A model generated the notes under the pieces. The model saw nothing but the letters and a program-made list of their open reading frames with translations. It had not been told where the DNA came from and made no database searches. Positions 16,285-24,905 of a DNA stretch of 44,709 bases are shown in pieces (the first letter of the stretch is position 1; the number at the start of each line of letters is the position of its first letter). The stretch covers positions 1-44,709 of the forward strand of contig JAJYJR010000002.1 of the NCBI GenBank assembly GCA_021789355.1. The letters run 5' to 3'. The translations under genes and the position numbers were made by a program. This DNA is from Chloroflexota bacterium (GTDB taxonomy: Bacteria > Chloroflexota > Limnocylindria > Limnocylindrales > CSP1-4).

Positions 16285-16515
16285 GGCGAATCGAGGTCCT
16301 GGGTCCCGGCTGCTATTCCTGCTACCTGCTCGAACAGGCGGCGCGCGAGGCCGTGGCGCTGGCCGGCGTCGAAGCGGAGGTGATCAAGGTCACCGACTAC
16401 GGCCGCATCCACGCCTACCGGTATGCACACCCCGGGACTCGTCATCGATGGCCGCGTCGTCAGCGCCGGCCGGGTCCCCACCCCCGCCGCCATCGCGGCC
16501 TGGTTGCGCGACTGA
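16281..16515 (+). pseudogene. Mini-thioredoxin copy 2, broken by a one-base insertion
   Basis: The frame from ATG 16281 reads [20 protein letters not shown] through VIKVTDYGRIHAY, the N-terminal half of the same small thioredoxin family as the copies at 5182 and 38349, with redox pair Cys-Tyr-Ser-Cys. At about 16420 the match jumps to another frame and continues as [18 protein letters not shown] to AAWLRD and a stop at 16513-16515. Removing one C from TACCGGTATG restores HAYGMHTPGLV. The unshifted frame runs on into the ACR3 gene. This could be an assembly error or true decay; the second half has kept its sequence perfectly, which favours a recent change or error. Confidence 0.85.
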
Positions 16516-16553
16516 CCGCCGACCGTCCACCCGAACGCCAAGGAGTTCCCCGA

Positions 16554-17582
16554 ATGTCCCGTCTTCGCACCTTCCAGGAGCACCTCAACCGCTGGATGCT
16601 CCTCTACGTGGCCCTGGCCATGGCCCTCGGGCTGGCTGTCGGCTACCCTGCGGCGTCGGTCGCCAAGGCGGTCACGGCAACCATCGGCGGGCTCACCACG
16701 GTGGCGGTCTTCTTCATCGTCTACCCCATGATGGTCAACGTGCGCTTCGAGGCGCTCGCGCGCGCGGGGCGCAACGTGCGCGCAGTGAGCCTGGCGCTCA
16801 TCTTCAACTTCATCTGGGCGCCCCTCTTCGGCTGGCTGCTCGCGGCGCTGTTCATCCACGAACCCCTGCTCGCCCTGGGCTTCATGCTGGTCATGGTGGT
16901 GCCCTGCTCGAGCATGGCCATCGGCTACACCGGCCTGGCCAAGGGCGACCTCGAGCTGGCCACGGTGGTGGTCGCCGTGAGCTTCGTCCTGGCCGTGGTG
17001 GCGGTGCCCGCGTGGATGCTCGTGTACGCCTCGAGCTACCACGTGCCGGTGCCCATCGGAGATCTCATCGCCTCGATCCTGACCGTGCTGGTGGCGCCCA
17101 TGATCCTGGGCCACGCGACCCGCTGGGCGCTGCTCCGGCAACTCGGACAGGCCGGCTTCGCGAGGCTGCAGCCGCTCTTCCCGGCCCTCTCGCTCCTCGC
17201 CATGTACGCCATCGTGTTCCTCATCTTCTTCGGCAAGGCCACCCTCATCGTCTCCAAGTGGAACACCGTGCTGCTGCTCCTGGTGCCCAACGCGATCTTC
17301 ATCGCGGTCACCCTGCTCCTCGTCACCTGGCTGGCCCGCCGGCTCGGCATGGGCTACGCCGAGAACATGGCGCTCGCGTTCAGTAGCACCGGCAAGAACA
17401 ACGGAACCGCCATCGCCATCGCCAGCAGCGCGTTCTCGCCCCTCGTGGCGATCCCGGCGGCCACCATGCCGATCTTCCAGATCTTGATCATGGTCTTCTA
17501 CCTGCGCTCCGCGCCCCGAGTGTGGGCCTGGTTCGAGGGCCGGCGCGCGGCCGCGGTGCCGGCGCCGGATCCATCGGCGTGA
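16554..17582 (+). CDS. ACR3-like arsenite efflux permease (bile acid/sodium symporter superfamily)
   Basis: A 342-residue protein with about ten membrane helices. The family exports As(III) or Sb(III) using the proton gradient. The helix with the conserved cysteine reads VVPCSSMAIGYTGLAKGDLELAT, corresponding to the essential Cys of ACR3 proteins, and the later half contains NNGTAIAIASSAFSPLVAIPA, the second discontinuous helix typical of this fold. The ATG 16554 is preceded by AAGGAG. The location after a CxC ArsR and a mini-thioredoxin supports an arsenic role. Sequence alone does not exclude another anion or bile-acid-like substrate. Confidence 0.83.
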   Translation: MSRLRTFQEHLNRWMLLYVALAMALGLAVGYPAASVAKAVTATIGGLTTVAVFFIVYPMMVNVRFEALARAGRNVRAVSLALIFNFIWAPLFGWLLAALFIHEPLLALGFMLVMVVPCSSMAIGYTGLAKGDLELATVVVAVSFVLAVVAVPAWMLVYASSYHVPVPIGDLIASILTVLVAPMILGHATRWALLRQLGQAGFARLQPLFPALSLLAMYAIVFLIFFGKATLIVSKWNTVLLLLVPNAIFIAVTLLLVTWLARRLGMGYAENMALAFSSTGKNNGTAIAIASSAFSPLVAIPAATMPIFQILIMVFYLRSAPRVWAWFEGRRAAAVPAPDPSA

Positions 17583-17690
17583 AGCCTGGGCCGGATCGGC
17601 ATGGGGACCGGCTCACCTGACCGGCGGTTCCGCACCGTGGGATCGGTGGCGCCCACAGCCCGCAACGCGGAGAAGAGTTCGGAGCCCATC

Positions 17691-18125
17691 GTGACAACTC
17701 ACATGCAACCGCAGGTTCTCGCAGTCGTCTCCCGGCAGGTAGATGAGCTGACCGCGACGGTGCAGGCGCGCTCCTGGACCGCGACCTGGGCCATCACCGG
17801 CACCCAACCGGTGGATGCGCCCAAGCCCACCGAGGCGCTGATCGGCGCGCTGGCCGCTTGCATGATCTCGGGCATCCAGCGCGAGAGCGCGGTGGCCGGC
17901 CTGCGCATCGATGCTGTGGCGGTGACGGCCCATGCCACCCGCTTCGCGGGCCCGGATGGCCCCCGCCTGGGCGACTTCCGCGTCGAGGTGACCGTCACCA
18001 GCCCGGAGCCCGAACCGGCGTTGCGTCCACTGCTGGACGCGCTTCAGTCCAACGGCACGGTGACCAACACCCTGCAGCTGGGCCAGCCCATCACGATCGA
18101 ATCCCGCGTGGTGCGGGCGGCCTGA
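17691..18125 (+). CDS. OsmC-family protein (YhfA-like), second cysteine missing
   Basis: A 144-residue OsmC-fold protein, different from the copy at 4302. It starts at GTG 17691 (GGAGC lies a few bases before); a start at ATG 17703 is also possible. It has KPTEALIGALAACMISGI with Cys57 at the first redox position. At the second site, where related proteins have a Cys before the NTL motif, it has NGTVTNTLQLG and no cysteine. It lies 108 bases after the ACR3 gene and may be in the same operon. Peroxidase activity is unlikely without the second cysteine; a thiol or lipid-binding role is possible. Confidence 0.75.
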   Translation: MTTHMQPQVLAVVSRQVDELTATVQARSWTATWAITGTQPVDAPKPTEALIGALAACMISGIQRESAVAGLRIDAVAVTAHATRFAGPDGPRLGDFRVEVTVTSPEPEPALRPLLDALQSNGTVTNTLQLGQPITIESRVVRAA

Positions 18126-18197
18126 TGGGTGCACGCACCACATTCACGGAACGTCCCGGCCCTTGCGCGGGTCCCGTCTGCGGCCGGGCATGCCAGA

Positions 18198-18218
18198 GAC
18201 CGGCCCGCCGGGCCGGTC
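18198..18218. terminator. Bidirectional terminator-like hairpin
   Basis: Perfect 9-base arms GACCGGCCC and GGGCCGGTC enclose a 3-base loop GCC. The hairpin lies between the converging ends of osmC (18125) and the molybdoenzyme gene (18245), where a shared terminator is expected. No T-run follows on either strand. Confidence 0.65.
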
Positions 18219-18244
18219 CCTGGGTGCGGGGCTGACCGAGGACG

Positions 18245-21200
18245 TTACACGCGTCGTCGCCCAGCAGAGCGCACGGGCGCGCCCAGGCGGCGCTGGACGT
18301 CAGCGGCCAGCGTGGCCTGGCTGATCCGGCCGCTCGCCGCCTGCAGTGAGCGATCCAGCAGCCACGCGGAATCGGCTGCCGAGAGAGGCGATCGGCTGGC
18401 CAGCGATGGTCCCGAGTTGTAGGAGCCGCTGGCGGGCATGCCGTCCGTGTTGCCCTCGGCGATCTTCGACAACCTCACGCGCGTGCCGCTGAACGCCGAG
18501 TCGCCGGCGATCGGGTCGGTGAGGGCGACGTCCTTCAGGTACGGATCGACGGCCATTGCCGGGTTCGGAACTAGGCCCTTGGCGCGGGCCGGCTCTCCAG
18601 CGATTACCTGCCCATCGATCTCGATATCGGACGCCCCGTAGGCCCAGTGACCGTAGTGCCATGAGACGCCGACTGATCCCGGACGGACGCCCTCCACCAC
18701 ACGCACGCGGCCCGATACGGTCTGCGTCTGGCCCGAGAACGTGTCGAACGTGCCCTGGAAGTCCGGGCCTTCCATGCGCACGACATTCCCGTCGTGCAGT
18801 CCCAGCCGTTTGGCGTCCGAGCTGTTGAGGTACACGAAGTTCTCGGGCATCAGCGCCATCTGCGCCGTGTAGTTGCCGGGCGAGCGGGACTGCGCGCCCC
18901 AGATCTCTTTGTAGGTGAAGAGGTCGAGGTCGTACTCGGTGGGGAAGGTGACGGCCTCCCCCGTGGCTGATGTGAGCGACTGGTACACGGGCACGCCCGA
19001 TAAAGGCTGACCCGTCATGGAATTCCTGGCGCTGCCGATGGGCTCGACGTACAGGCTGAGGAGCTTGCCCCACTGGTGCGCGAGATACGCGCCGCTGTAG
19101 GCCTTCGAAGAGGATTCGAACCGGCCGCCTCGGTTGAGCACCGTGACGACCCTTCGCCAGTGTTCGCCGACCGAGGCCTGCCATTTCGCTTCGTCGAAGA
19201 CGGCCGCCGGCAGGTGGCGGCGAGCCCTGCGGAAGAGCTCGATGTCGGCGTCGCTTGCGTCGGGAACCGTGTCGCCGGCCTTGTCTCCCCAGCCGACGTT
19301 GGCCACCATCTTGAGGTGGTAGTCCTCGGAGCGAGCCAGGTTCATGCCCGGGCCGAGGCCGTTCTGCCCGAAGCCCGACGTTCCCAGCTGCTCGGCGAGC
19401 GCGATGACCAGGGTGTCGGTGCTGAGCACCATGCTCTCACCGCCGACGGTCACCGTGTCCGTGACGGGCGCCGCGACGGGCTGCCGGAACTTGGTGCTCT
19501 TGGTGATCACGGCGGGGCTCGTGCCCACGCCGTTGGACCACCGCTCGAGATACGAGAGGTCCGGAAACAGGTAGTCCGCGTACATGCTGGTCTCGCCGAT
19601 CGTCACGTCGGTGGCGATGAAGAGCGGCAGGCGCTCGGTGTCGCGCAGCATCGCGATCTGGAGATGGCCGGCCGGAGTTGCCAGCGCGGGCGTGCCGTAG
19701 TGGAGCCACAGGATCTTGGCCGGATACGGATAGCCGGCGTAGGCGGCCGGGATCACCTCCTGGTACACGTCGAAGGTGAACGGGAACCACGGACGTGCGG
19801 CCGGGTAGCCCTGGTAGAGGGTGCTCGACTCGTACGGACCGCTGGCTTCGCGAGTCAGTTTGACGCCGAACTTCGTCAGGGCGCCCGGATGCATCTGGTC
19901 CAGCGGATACGGCTGTCCGGGCTTGGCGCCCATGAAGTCCCAGCCGCCGCCGCCCGACGTGAACCCACCTGCATGGTCCACGTTCCCGATGAGGAAATTG
20001 AGCGCGATGATGGCCTGGGCAGCGTAGTACCCGTAGGTCGTCTTGATCGGCCCGCGGTAGAAGTCGATGCCGGCCTGCTTCCCATGGGCCGTGAACTCGG
20101 TCGCCAGCGCGACGATCGTCGCCTGATCGATCCCGCTCTCCTGCGCATAGAAGTCGAGCTGGTTGGCAGCCGCGCTTTCCTTGAGCACGTGGAAGCTGCT
20201 CATGACGTTGAGCCCGCCCAACGTCATGGACACGTCCAGGTCACCGATCACCGGGACCGACGTGTCGGACGGGTCGAAGGCGGTCGCCTGGCCGTTCACC
20301 ATGGCGACGAAGTGGTTCGCGTCCCCCAGGCCCGCGTCCGCGGCGCGCACGAACTTCCCCGTGGCCGTGTTTACCAGCCAGGTGGCGTTCGTCCAGGATG
20401 GCTCCCCGGCGGCGGCAGCCGCCGCCTTGTTGGCGTTGCGCAGGAACGTCGTGTCATACCGCTCGTTGTCGATGATCCAGCGGAGCATGCCCATGGCCAG
20501 CGCGAGGTCGCCGCCGGGCCGGACCGGGATCCACCAGCCCTTCGCCGCGCTCTTCGACAGCCGGGGGTCAACGACCGCGACCTTGAGCTTCCCGTCCACG
20601 ATGGCCTGCGACACGCGCGTGCTCAGCGGCGGCGGGCCGAAGTTGGCCTCGGCGAATCCGGTGCCCCAGAAGATCACGAACTCCGCGTTGGGGTAGTCCG
20701 GCTTCATGTGGTTCGTGCCCACCTGCCAGCCGGTCTGGGGAGCCCATTGGGCCGTGCTGTACTGGAACGCGACGTGATGCGCCTGCTCGCAGATCGTGGT
20801 GTGGCCGTACCAGTTCACCGACCCGAGCGCGCCGTACGTAAACCGCTGCGTGATCTTCTCGCGGTCAGGCGAGATCCGGCCGCCGAGCAGGACGAACTGG
20901 TTGTTCTTGGGCCCGAGGTCCGGGTGGTCGGGGTCGATCAGCACGTCGAGATGGGCGGCGTACTTCGTCTTGAAGTCGGCGACGGACAGTTGCCCCGACC
21001 GGATGAGCTTCACGTCGTCCGACATCTGCTTCGCGAGCGCGGGGTCGCGCAGCACGAAGACGTCCTTGAAGCCAGGGACGGTCCGATCCTCGCCGATGTC
21101 GGCGAACAACGTGCCGCCGTCAGCGATCTCCTGGACGGCCTGGTCGAACGGGATGGTCTGCCACTTGTTAGAGCCGCGCGGGCCGGCCCGCTTCAGCACC

Positions 21201-21598
21201 TTTCGGAGGCGATAGGGGTCATACAGGGTCTGGACGCCGGACTGGCCCTTGGAGCAGATCGAGCCGTCCACCTGCGCCGCCGTGGCGAGATCGGTCTTGT
21301 ACTCGAGGGACGGCAGCAGGTTGATCGGGCTGAACGCGTTGCCATCGATCTTGACGAGGAGGCCGTCCTGGATCTTGGTCTTGATCGTGCACTGCGTGTT
21401 GCACTGCAGGCAGGTGGAATAGAGGATGTTCTCGGGCAGATTCAGGGTGTACGGTTCCGCGGCCGCCGCCTCCGGCGACGTGGCGGTGCCCGCCATCACG
21501 TAACCGAGGTCCCCGAGCAGGGCGCCACCAGCGGTGAGCGCGCCGGCCTTGAGGAGCTGCCGGCGGGACAGCTCCGGTCCCGCAATCCGACGACTCAT
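18245..21598 (-). CDS. Molybdopterin oxidoreductase catalytic subunit, TtrA/SrdA/PsrA-like
   Basis: A 1117-residue protein of the DMSO reductase superfamily. The N terminus is a Tat signal (SRRQLLKAGALTAGGALLG), so it acts outside the membrane. The 4Fe-4S site is Cys63, Cys66, Cys70 (STCLQCNTQC) and Cys115 (SICSKGQ). The probable molybdenum ligand is Cys270 in NWYGHTTICEQAHH, as in tetrathionate, polysulfide and selenate (SrdA-type) reductases. The C-terminal domain has the pterin-contact region (GLHDGNVVRMEG, GHWAYG). Its length fits TtrA-like enzymes. ATG 21598 overlaps the NrfD stop. The electron acceptor (tetrathionate, polysulfide, selenate, arsenate) cannot be told from sequence; the arsenic/selenium surroundings make a chalcogen or metalloid oxyanion plausible. 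A frame open from 22771 runs through NrfD but is not the gene start. Confidence 0.85.
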   Translation of the reverse strand: MSRRIAGPELSRRQLLKAGALTAGGALLGDLGYVMAGTATSPEAAAAEPYTLNLPENILYSTCLQCNTQCTIKTKIQDGLLVKIDGNAFSPINLLPSLEYKTDLATAAQVDGSICSKGQSGVQTLYDPYRLRKVLKRAGPRGSNKWQTIPFDQAVQEIADGGTLFADIGEDRTVPGFKDVFVLRDPALAKQMSDDVKLIRSGQLSVADFKTKYAAHLDVLIDPDHPDLGPKNNQFVLLGGRISPDREKITQRFTYGALGSVNWYGHTTICEQAHHVAFQYSTAQWAPQTGWQVGTNHMKPDYPNAEFVIFWGTGFAEANFGPPPLSTRVSQAIVDGKLKVAVVDPRLSKSAAKGWWIPVRPGGDLALAMGMLRWIIDNERYDTTFLRNANKAAAAAAGEPSWTNATWLVNTATGKFVRAADAGLGDANHFVAMVNGQATAFDPSDTSVPVIGDLDVSMTLGGLNVMSSFHVLKESAAANQLDFYAQESGIDQATIVALATEFTAHGKQAGIDFYRGPIKTTYGYYAAQAIIALNFLIGNVDHAGGFTSGGGGWDFMGAKPGQPYPLDQMHPGALTKFGVKLTREASGPYESSTLYQGYPAARPWFPFTFDVYQEVIPAAYAGYPYPAKILWLHYGTPALATPAGHLQIAMLRDTERLPLFIATDVTIGETSMYADYLFPDLSYLERWSNGVGTSPAVITKSTKFRQPVAAPVTDTVTVGGESMVLSTDTLVIALAEQLGTSGFGQNGLGPGMNLARSEDYHLKMVANVGWGDKAGDTVPDASDADIELFRRARRHLPAAVFDEAKWQASVGEHWRRVVTVLNRGGRFESSSKAYSGAYLAHQWGKLLSLYVEPIGSARNSMTGQPLSGVPVYQSLTSATGEAVTFPTEYDLDLFTYKEIWGAQSRSPGNYTAQMALMPENFVYLNSSDAKRLGLHDGNVVRMEGPDFQGTFDTFSGQTQTVSGRVRVVEGVRPGSVGVSWHYGHWAYGASDIEIDGQVIAGEPARAKGLVPNPAMAVDPYLKDVALTDPIAGDSAFSGTRVRLSKIAEGNTDGMPASGSYNSGPSLASRSPLSAADSAWLLDRSLQAASGRISQATLAADVQRRLGAPVRSAGRRRV

Positions 21599-22848
21599 CG
21601 TGCCTCCTCCTCGGGGATAGCCAGGTCGGGGGGTTCGATTCGAAGGAAGCGGTAGCCGACCACGAACAGGGCGATTCCGAGCGCGACGACGCCCGCCGTG
21701 ACCTGCCACTCGAACAGGCTCGGGAGGTAGGTGTACACCAGCCGGTTGCCGATGGGGTCGAGATACGCGCTCTCGAGGCCACGGAGCTCGGGCGTGACGA
21801 GGCCGGGGATCACCAGGTCGAGCCGGATCGCGAAGAACGTGACGGCAACGAGGCCCGCGCCCACACCCCGCAACTGCGGACTGCGCCGCGTGAACAAGAT
21901 CAGCGGGAGCACCACACCGAGCAGCCCATAGACGACCCAGAACACGTACCAGTACGGGCCGAACAGCACGAAGCCGATCAGCTTCGACTCCGAGCCCACC
22001 TGGTACCAGGCCGGGATCGTGAGCTCGGCGAAGACCAGCAGCAGTTCCAGCAGCACGAGCGCCACGACGATCCGCGATAGCGCGTCGACGAGCGCGCGCC
22101 ATGAGCCGTCCCGGGTCCGCCAGAGGAAGACCACGACGGCCGTCACGAGCGCGCTGCCCGAAAGCAGCGAGCCGTTGAGGAACATGATCGGCAGGATCGC
22201 GGTGTTCCAGTAGTCGCGCGCGACGATCGTCCCGAACAGGGCGCCGGCACCCCCCGACTCCGCGACGACCAGCGGGATCCCGATCGTGCCCAGGATCCGC
22301 AGCCAGCGGTCGGTCCGACGCGCCAACTCGGCGCCGAGGCCGGCGCGCTGCCGGCGCAGCGCGAGGCCCAGCTGCGCAAGCAGGAGCACGAAGTACGCGG
22401 TGTACAGCCAGATGATCCAGGCCATCATCGAGCGGAACTGGGGCCGCACGAACACCTCCCAGAACCGCTCGGGGTGACCGAGATCGAAGAAGATCGAGAC
22501 GAGGCCCATGAGCAGGCTGATGACGGCGACGAACAGCGCGAGCGGCCCGATCCGCTCGAACTGGCGCTGCTCGAACACGTACGCGAGGCTCGACAGCAGG
22601 AACGCCCCGGCCGACAGGCCGACGAAGAAGATGTAGGCCGCCACCCACAGGCCCCACGGGATGTAGCTGGAGTAGGCGGTCAGGCGCTCGCCCTGGATGA
22701 CACGCTGGACGATGCCGACGGCGCCGAAGGCCGCGAGCGCGACCCACGCGACGACAAGGATCACGAGCCACGGCGGTCGCGTGCCGGCCGCGGGTCCGCC
22801 GGATCCTCGGGTCTCCTGCTGAGTGTCGAGCGGTGCTGCGGTGCTCAT
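21595..22848 (-). CDS. NrfD/PsrC-type membrane quinol-oxidising subunit
   Basis: A 417-residue integral membrane protein with about nine to ten hydrophobic helices. It has the NrfD-family pattern: YIPWGLWVAAYIFFVGLSAG near the N terminus and FDLGHPERFWEVFVRPQF in the second loop. It would exchange electrons between the quinone pool and the four-cluster iron-sulfur protein encoded just upstream, anchoring the molybdoenzyme to the membrane. It overlaps the catalytic subunit by four bases and is 13 bases after the Fe-S subunit, giving the order B-C-A. The order and the composition match polysulfide, tetrathionate and Srd-type selenate reductases. Confidence 0.88.
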   Translation of the reverse strand: MSTAAPLDTQQETRGSGGPAAGTRPPWLVILVVAWVALAAFGAVGIVQRVIQGERLTAYSSYIPWGLWVAAYIFFVGLSAGAFLLSSLAYVFEQRQFERIGPLALFVAVISLLMGLVSIFFDLGHPERFWEVFVRPQFRSMMAWIIWLYTAYFVLLLAQLGLALRRQRAGLGAELARRTDRWLRILGTIGIPLVVAESGGAGALFGTIVARDYWNTAILPIMFLNGSLLSGSALVTAVVVFLWRTRDGSWRALVDALSRIVVALVLLELLLVFAELTIPAWYQVGSESKLIGFVLFGPYWYVFWVVYGLLGVVLPLILFTRRSPQLRGVGAGLVAVTFFAIRLDLVIPGLVTPELRGLESAYLDPIGNRLVYTYLPSLFEWQVTAGVVALGIALFVVGYRFLRIEPPDLAIPEEEAR

Positions 22849-22861
22849 CTCCGGCCGTCCT

Positions 22862-23854
22862 TCACAGCAGGTAGAAGACCTTCGGTTCCGTACCGAGGTC
22901 TTCCTTGAGTCTGACCGCGTTGGCGGAGGCCGCGAGCTCGGCCACCAGCGAATCCGGATCGTTCAGGTCGCCGAAGATCGTCGCGCGGCCGATGCAGGTC
23001 GTCACGCACATCGGCAGGAGGCCGTCGACGAGACGATGGGCGCAGAAGTGGCACTTGCGCGCGTTGCCCACCGGGCTTGTCGGGATGGGTCCGTTGTCGC
23101 GGGTCCACGTCTGACTGTATTCGAAGCTCGGCTCGTTCTCGTACTGGGTGCCGGCGCTCAAGGCCAGCGCGGCGGGGGCGCCGGTGGCAGCGTCCTCGGT
23201 CCAGTTCTCGCCGAAGTCGAACGTGCGGGCCTGGTACGGGCAGGCGGTGATGCAGTACCGGCACCCGATGCAGGCGTCGTAGTCGATCACGATGATTCCG
23301 TCGGGGCGTTTCGAGGTCGCCCCCACGGGGCAGACCGATACACATGGCGGGTTGTCGCACTGCATGCACGGTCGCGGGAGGAACTGCCTGGTCACGTTCG
23401 GGTAGGTACCGATCTCCGTGTCGATGACCGGCCGGTACACGACCCCCGGGGGCAGCTTGTTCTCCATCACACAGGCGACCGTGCACGACATGCAGGCCAC
23501 GCACTTGCGCGTGTCGATGACCATGCCCCAGCGTCGCTGGTCGATTGGCTTGCTCAGCGCCCGGACGAGGTCACGCTGCATGCGGACAAGGATGTCCTCG
23601 TCCGCCTGTGCGCTGATATTGAACGTGGGCACGGGCGCGGCAGGTTGGGTCCTCCGCGTTCCCGCGGTCTTCTCCCTGGCGGGGGCGAGGACCGTGGCCT
23701 GGAGGCCACCCCATGGAAGCACCGCTCCGGCAGCCAGCACTGCGGCAGCCTTCGCCAGGAAGTCTCGCCGCTCGACGGCGGCCGGATCGGCTGGCGTCGG
23801 TGGAGGCTCGGGCGTTGCGACGGCCGCGCCCGCTTGATGCTCGGGGTTGGGCAT
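22862..23854 (-). CDS. Four-cluster ferredoxin subunit (TtrB/PsrB/SrdB-like)
   Basis: A 330-residue iron-sulfur protein. The start at 23854 is chosen because GGAGGGAGCAGGG stands just before it; upstream in-frame sequence is not protein-like. After a Tat-like N terminus ([21 protein letters not shown]) come four cysteine groups: [35 protein letters not shown], and CHFCAHR with PMCVTTC. These bind four 4Fe-4S clusters forming the electron wire between the NrfD protein and the molybdenum subunit. It is the first gene of the minus-strand operon. The Tat-like signal is a little unusual for this subunit, which is often co-exported with its partner. Confidence 0.87.
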   Translation of the reverse strand: MPNPEHQAGAAVATPEPPPTPADPAAVERRDFLAKAAAVLAAGAVLPWGGLQATVLAPAREKTAGTRRTQPAAPVPTFNISAQADEDILVRMQRDLVRALSKPIDQRRWGMVIDTRKCVACMSCTVACVMENKLPPGVVYRPVIDTEIGTYPNVTRQFLPRPCMQCDNPPCVSVCPVGATSKRPDGIIVIDYDACIGCRYCITACPYQARTFDFGENWTEDAATGAPAALALSAGTQYENEPSFEYSQTWTRDNGPIPTSPVGNARKCHFCAHRLVDGLLPMCVTTCIGRATIFGDLNDPDSLVAELAASANAVRLKEDLGTEPKVFYLL

Positions 23855-24146
23855 GGGTCCCTGCTCCCTCCTCCCGCAATGTGGCAACGGCGCGGAGGCG
23901 CCACCTTGGAGGCGGCCTCTGGGGGCACACGGATCGCTGCTGGATCTCGGGCCGGCCACCACGCCTTCGGCCATGCTGGACGACTCGCGGCCGGTCGGGC
24001 AGGGGTCATCCGGCACATGCGCCGAGTGCTATTCGGCGCCAAAGCTGGACTTCCAGCACGCCCGCTGCACCCGCAATCGGCACGGTCGGTCGGTACCATG
24101 CCAGCGGGCGACGGACCATCGCCATGGCTCACGACTGGAGACACCC
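23855..24146. other. Divergent promoter gap
   Basis: No gene is supported in these 292 bases between the minus-strand ferredoxin gene and the plus-strand carboxymuconolactone-decarboxylase-like gene. Promoters for both must lie here. I see several short GC-rich self-complementary stretches but no convincing boxes or operators. Confidence 0.3.
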
Positions 24147-24506
24147 ATGTCCGATCAGGAGCACGGCATCTACCGCCCGAGCGTCTACCTGGCATTGCGT
24201 GCCTCGTACCCGCGCGTGGCCGACGCGTACGACGAACTGGCCGGGGCCTGTCGTGCGGCCGGCCCGCTCTCGCTGCGCGAGCAGCGGCTGGTGAAGCTGG
24301 GAATCGCCACCGGGCTGTCGTCCGAGGGGGCAGTGCGCTCACACGTTCGTCGTGGCCTCGAGGAGGGAATGGCGGCAGACGCCCTCCTGCATGCCATCGC
24401 CCTTGCGGTGCCCACGGCCGGGTTCCCCGCCACGGCAGCGGCGTACGGGTGGGCCCGTGAAGTGCTCGGAACAACTGGCGAACGAGCCACAGGAGCAGAC
24501 CGATGA
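24147..24506 (+). CDS. Carboxymuconolactone decarboxylase/AhpD-fold protein without the CxxC pair
   Basis: A 119-residue all-helical protein of the CMD/AhpD family. The pattern LSLREQRLVKLGIATGLSSEGAVRSHVRRGLEEG follows the family's conserved core, including the His that lies in the CxxCxxxH site of AhpD, but the two cysteines are replaced (SSEGAVRSH), so AhpD-like peroxidase-coupled reduction is not expected. ATGA overlap with the DUF6457 gene and proximity to moaA suggest a link to molybdenum cofactor or the nearby molybdoenzyme. The precise role is unknown. Confidence 0.8.
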   Translation: MSDQEHGIYRPSVYLALRASYPRVADAYDELAGACRAAGPLSLREQRLVKLGIATGLSSEGAVRSHVRRGLEEGMAADALLHAIALAVPTAGFPATAAAYGWAREVLGTTGERATGADR

Positions 24507-24772
24507 CCGCTCGTGAATCAACCGCCATACCCCTGGAGGCGTGGCTCGACCTCCTCCTTGCGGAGTTGCCGGCCGACAGCCCTCGCCCCGCTGCGGCCGA
24601 GCAGGCGGCGATCCTCGACCTGGCACGCGTGGCGGCTCACGCCAGCGAACGCATAGCCGCCCCCATCTCGGCGTTCATGGCGGGGATGGCGCTCGCCTCT
24701 CGGGGGGGCGACGAGCGAGCAGCCGCGCTGCAGACCCTCGTGAGGAAGATCGAGGGCCGGGTGGAGGGGTGA
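24503..24772 (+). CDS. DUF6457-like small protein
   Basis: An 89-residue helical protein. LEAWLDLLLAELP, then ILDLARVAAHASERIAAPISAFMAGMALA, matches my memory of the DUF6457 domain, which is often annotated with molybdopterin-guanine dinucleotide biosynthesis and found alone or fused to MobA. It overlaps the previous gene by four bases and precedes moaA by 133 bases. A role in molybdenum cofactor maturation is inferred from these associations; its reaction is unknown. Confidence 0.7.
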   Translation: MTARESTAIPLEAWLDLLLAELPADSPRPAAAEQAAILDLARVAAHASERIAAPISAFMAGMALASRGGDERAAALQTLVRKIEGRVEG

Positions 24773-24905
24773 TCAACCATTCCGCGCTCGGGCGCAGGGC
24801 ATGGATGTCGCCGCGAGCCACAGGGGCCAGCGGCGTCGGCCGGTGTATGGTCGGACGACCACGTCGCCGTGCGGAGCGCGGGCGGGCGGCGGCCGGGCAG
24901 GCTAC

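Noticed and set aside
16281..17582. A thioredoxin-ACR3 fusion protein
   Set aside because: The thioredoxin frame shifts at about 16420 and ACR3 has its own ATG and ribosome binding site at 16554.
19076..21655. An 859-codon open frame on the plus strand opposite the molybdoenzyme gene
   Set aside because: The translation is Arg/Asp/Val-rich without motifs and lies wholly opposite a gene with clear cluster and cofactor motifs; long antisense frames are common at this GC content.
18245..22771. A 1508-codon frame that seems to fuse an N-terminal region to the molybdoenzyme
   Set aside because: The first 391 codons are an out-of-frame reading of the NrfD-like gene; the Tat signal at 21598 marks the real start.
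18245..23854. Respiratory arsenate reductase or arsenite oxidase specifically
   Set aside because: The three-subunit order and cysteine ligand also fit tetrathionate, polysulfide and selenate reductases; no diagnostic motif allows a specific arsenic assignment.
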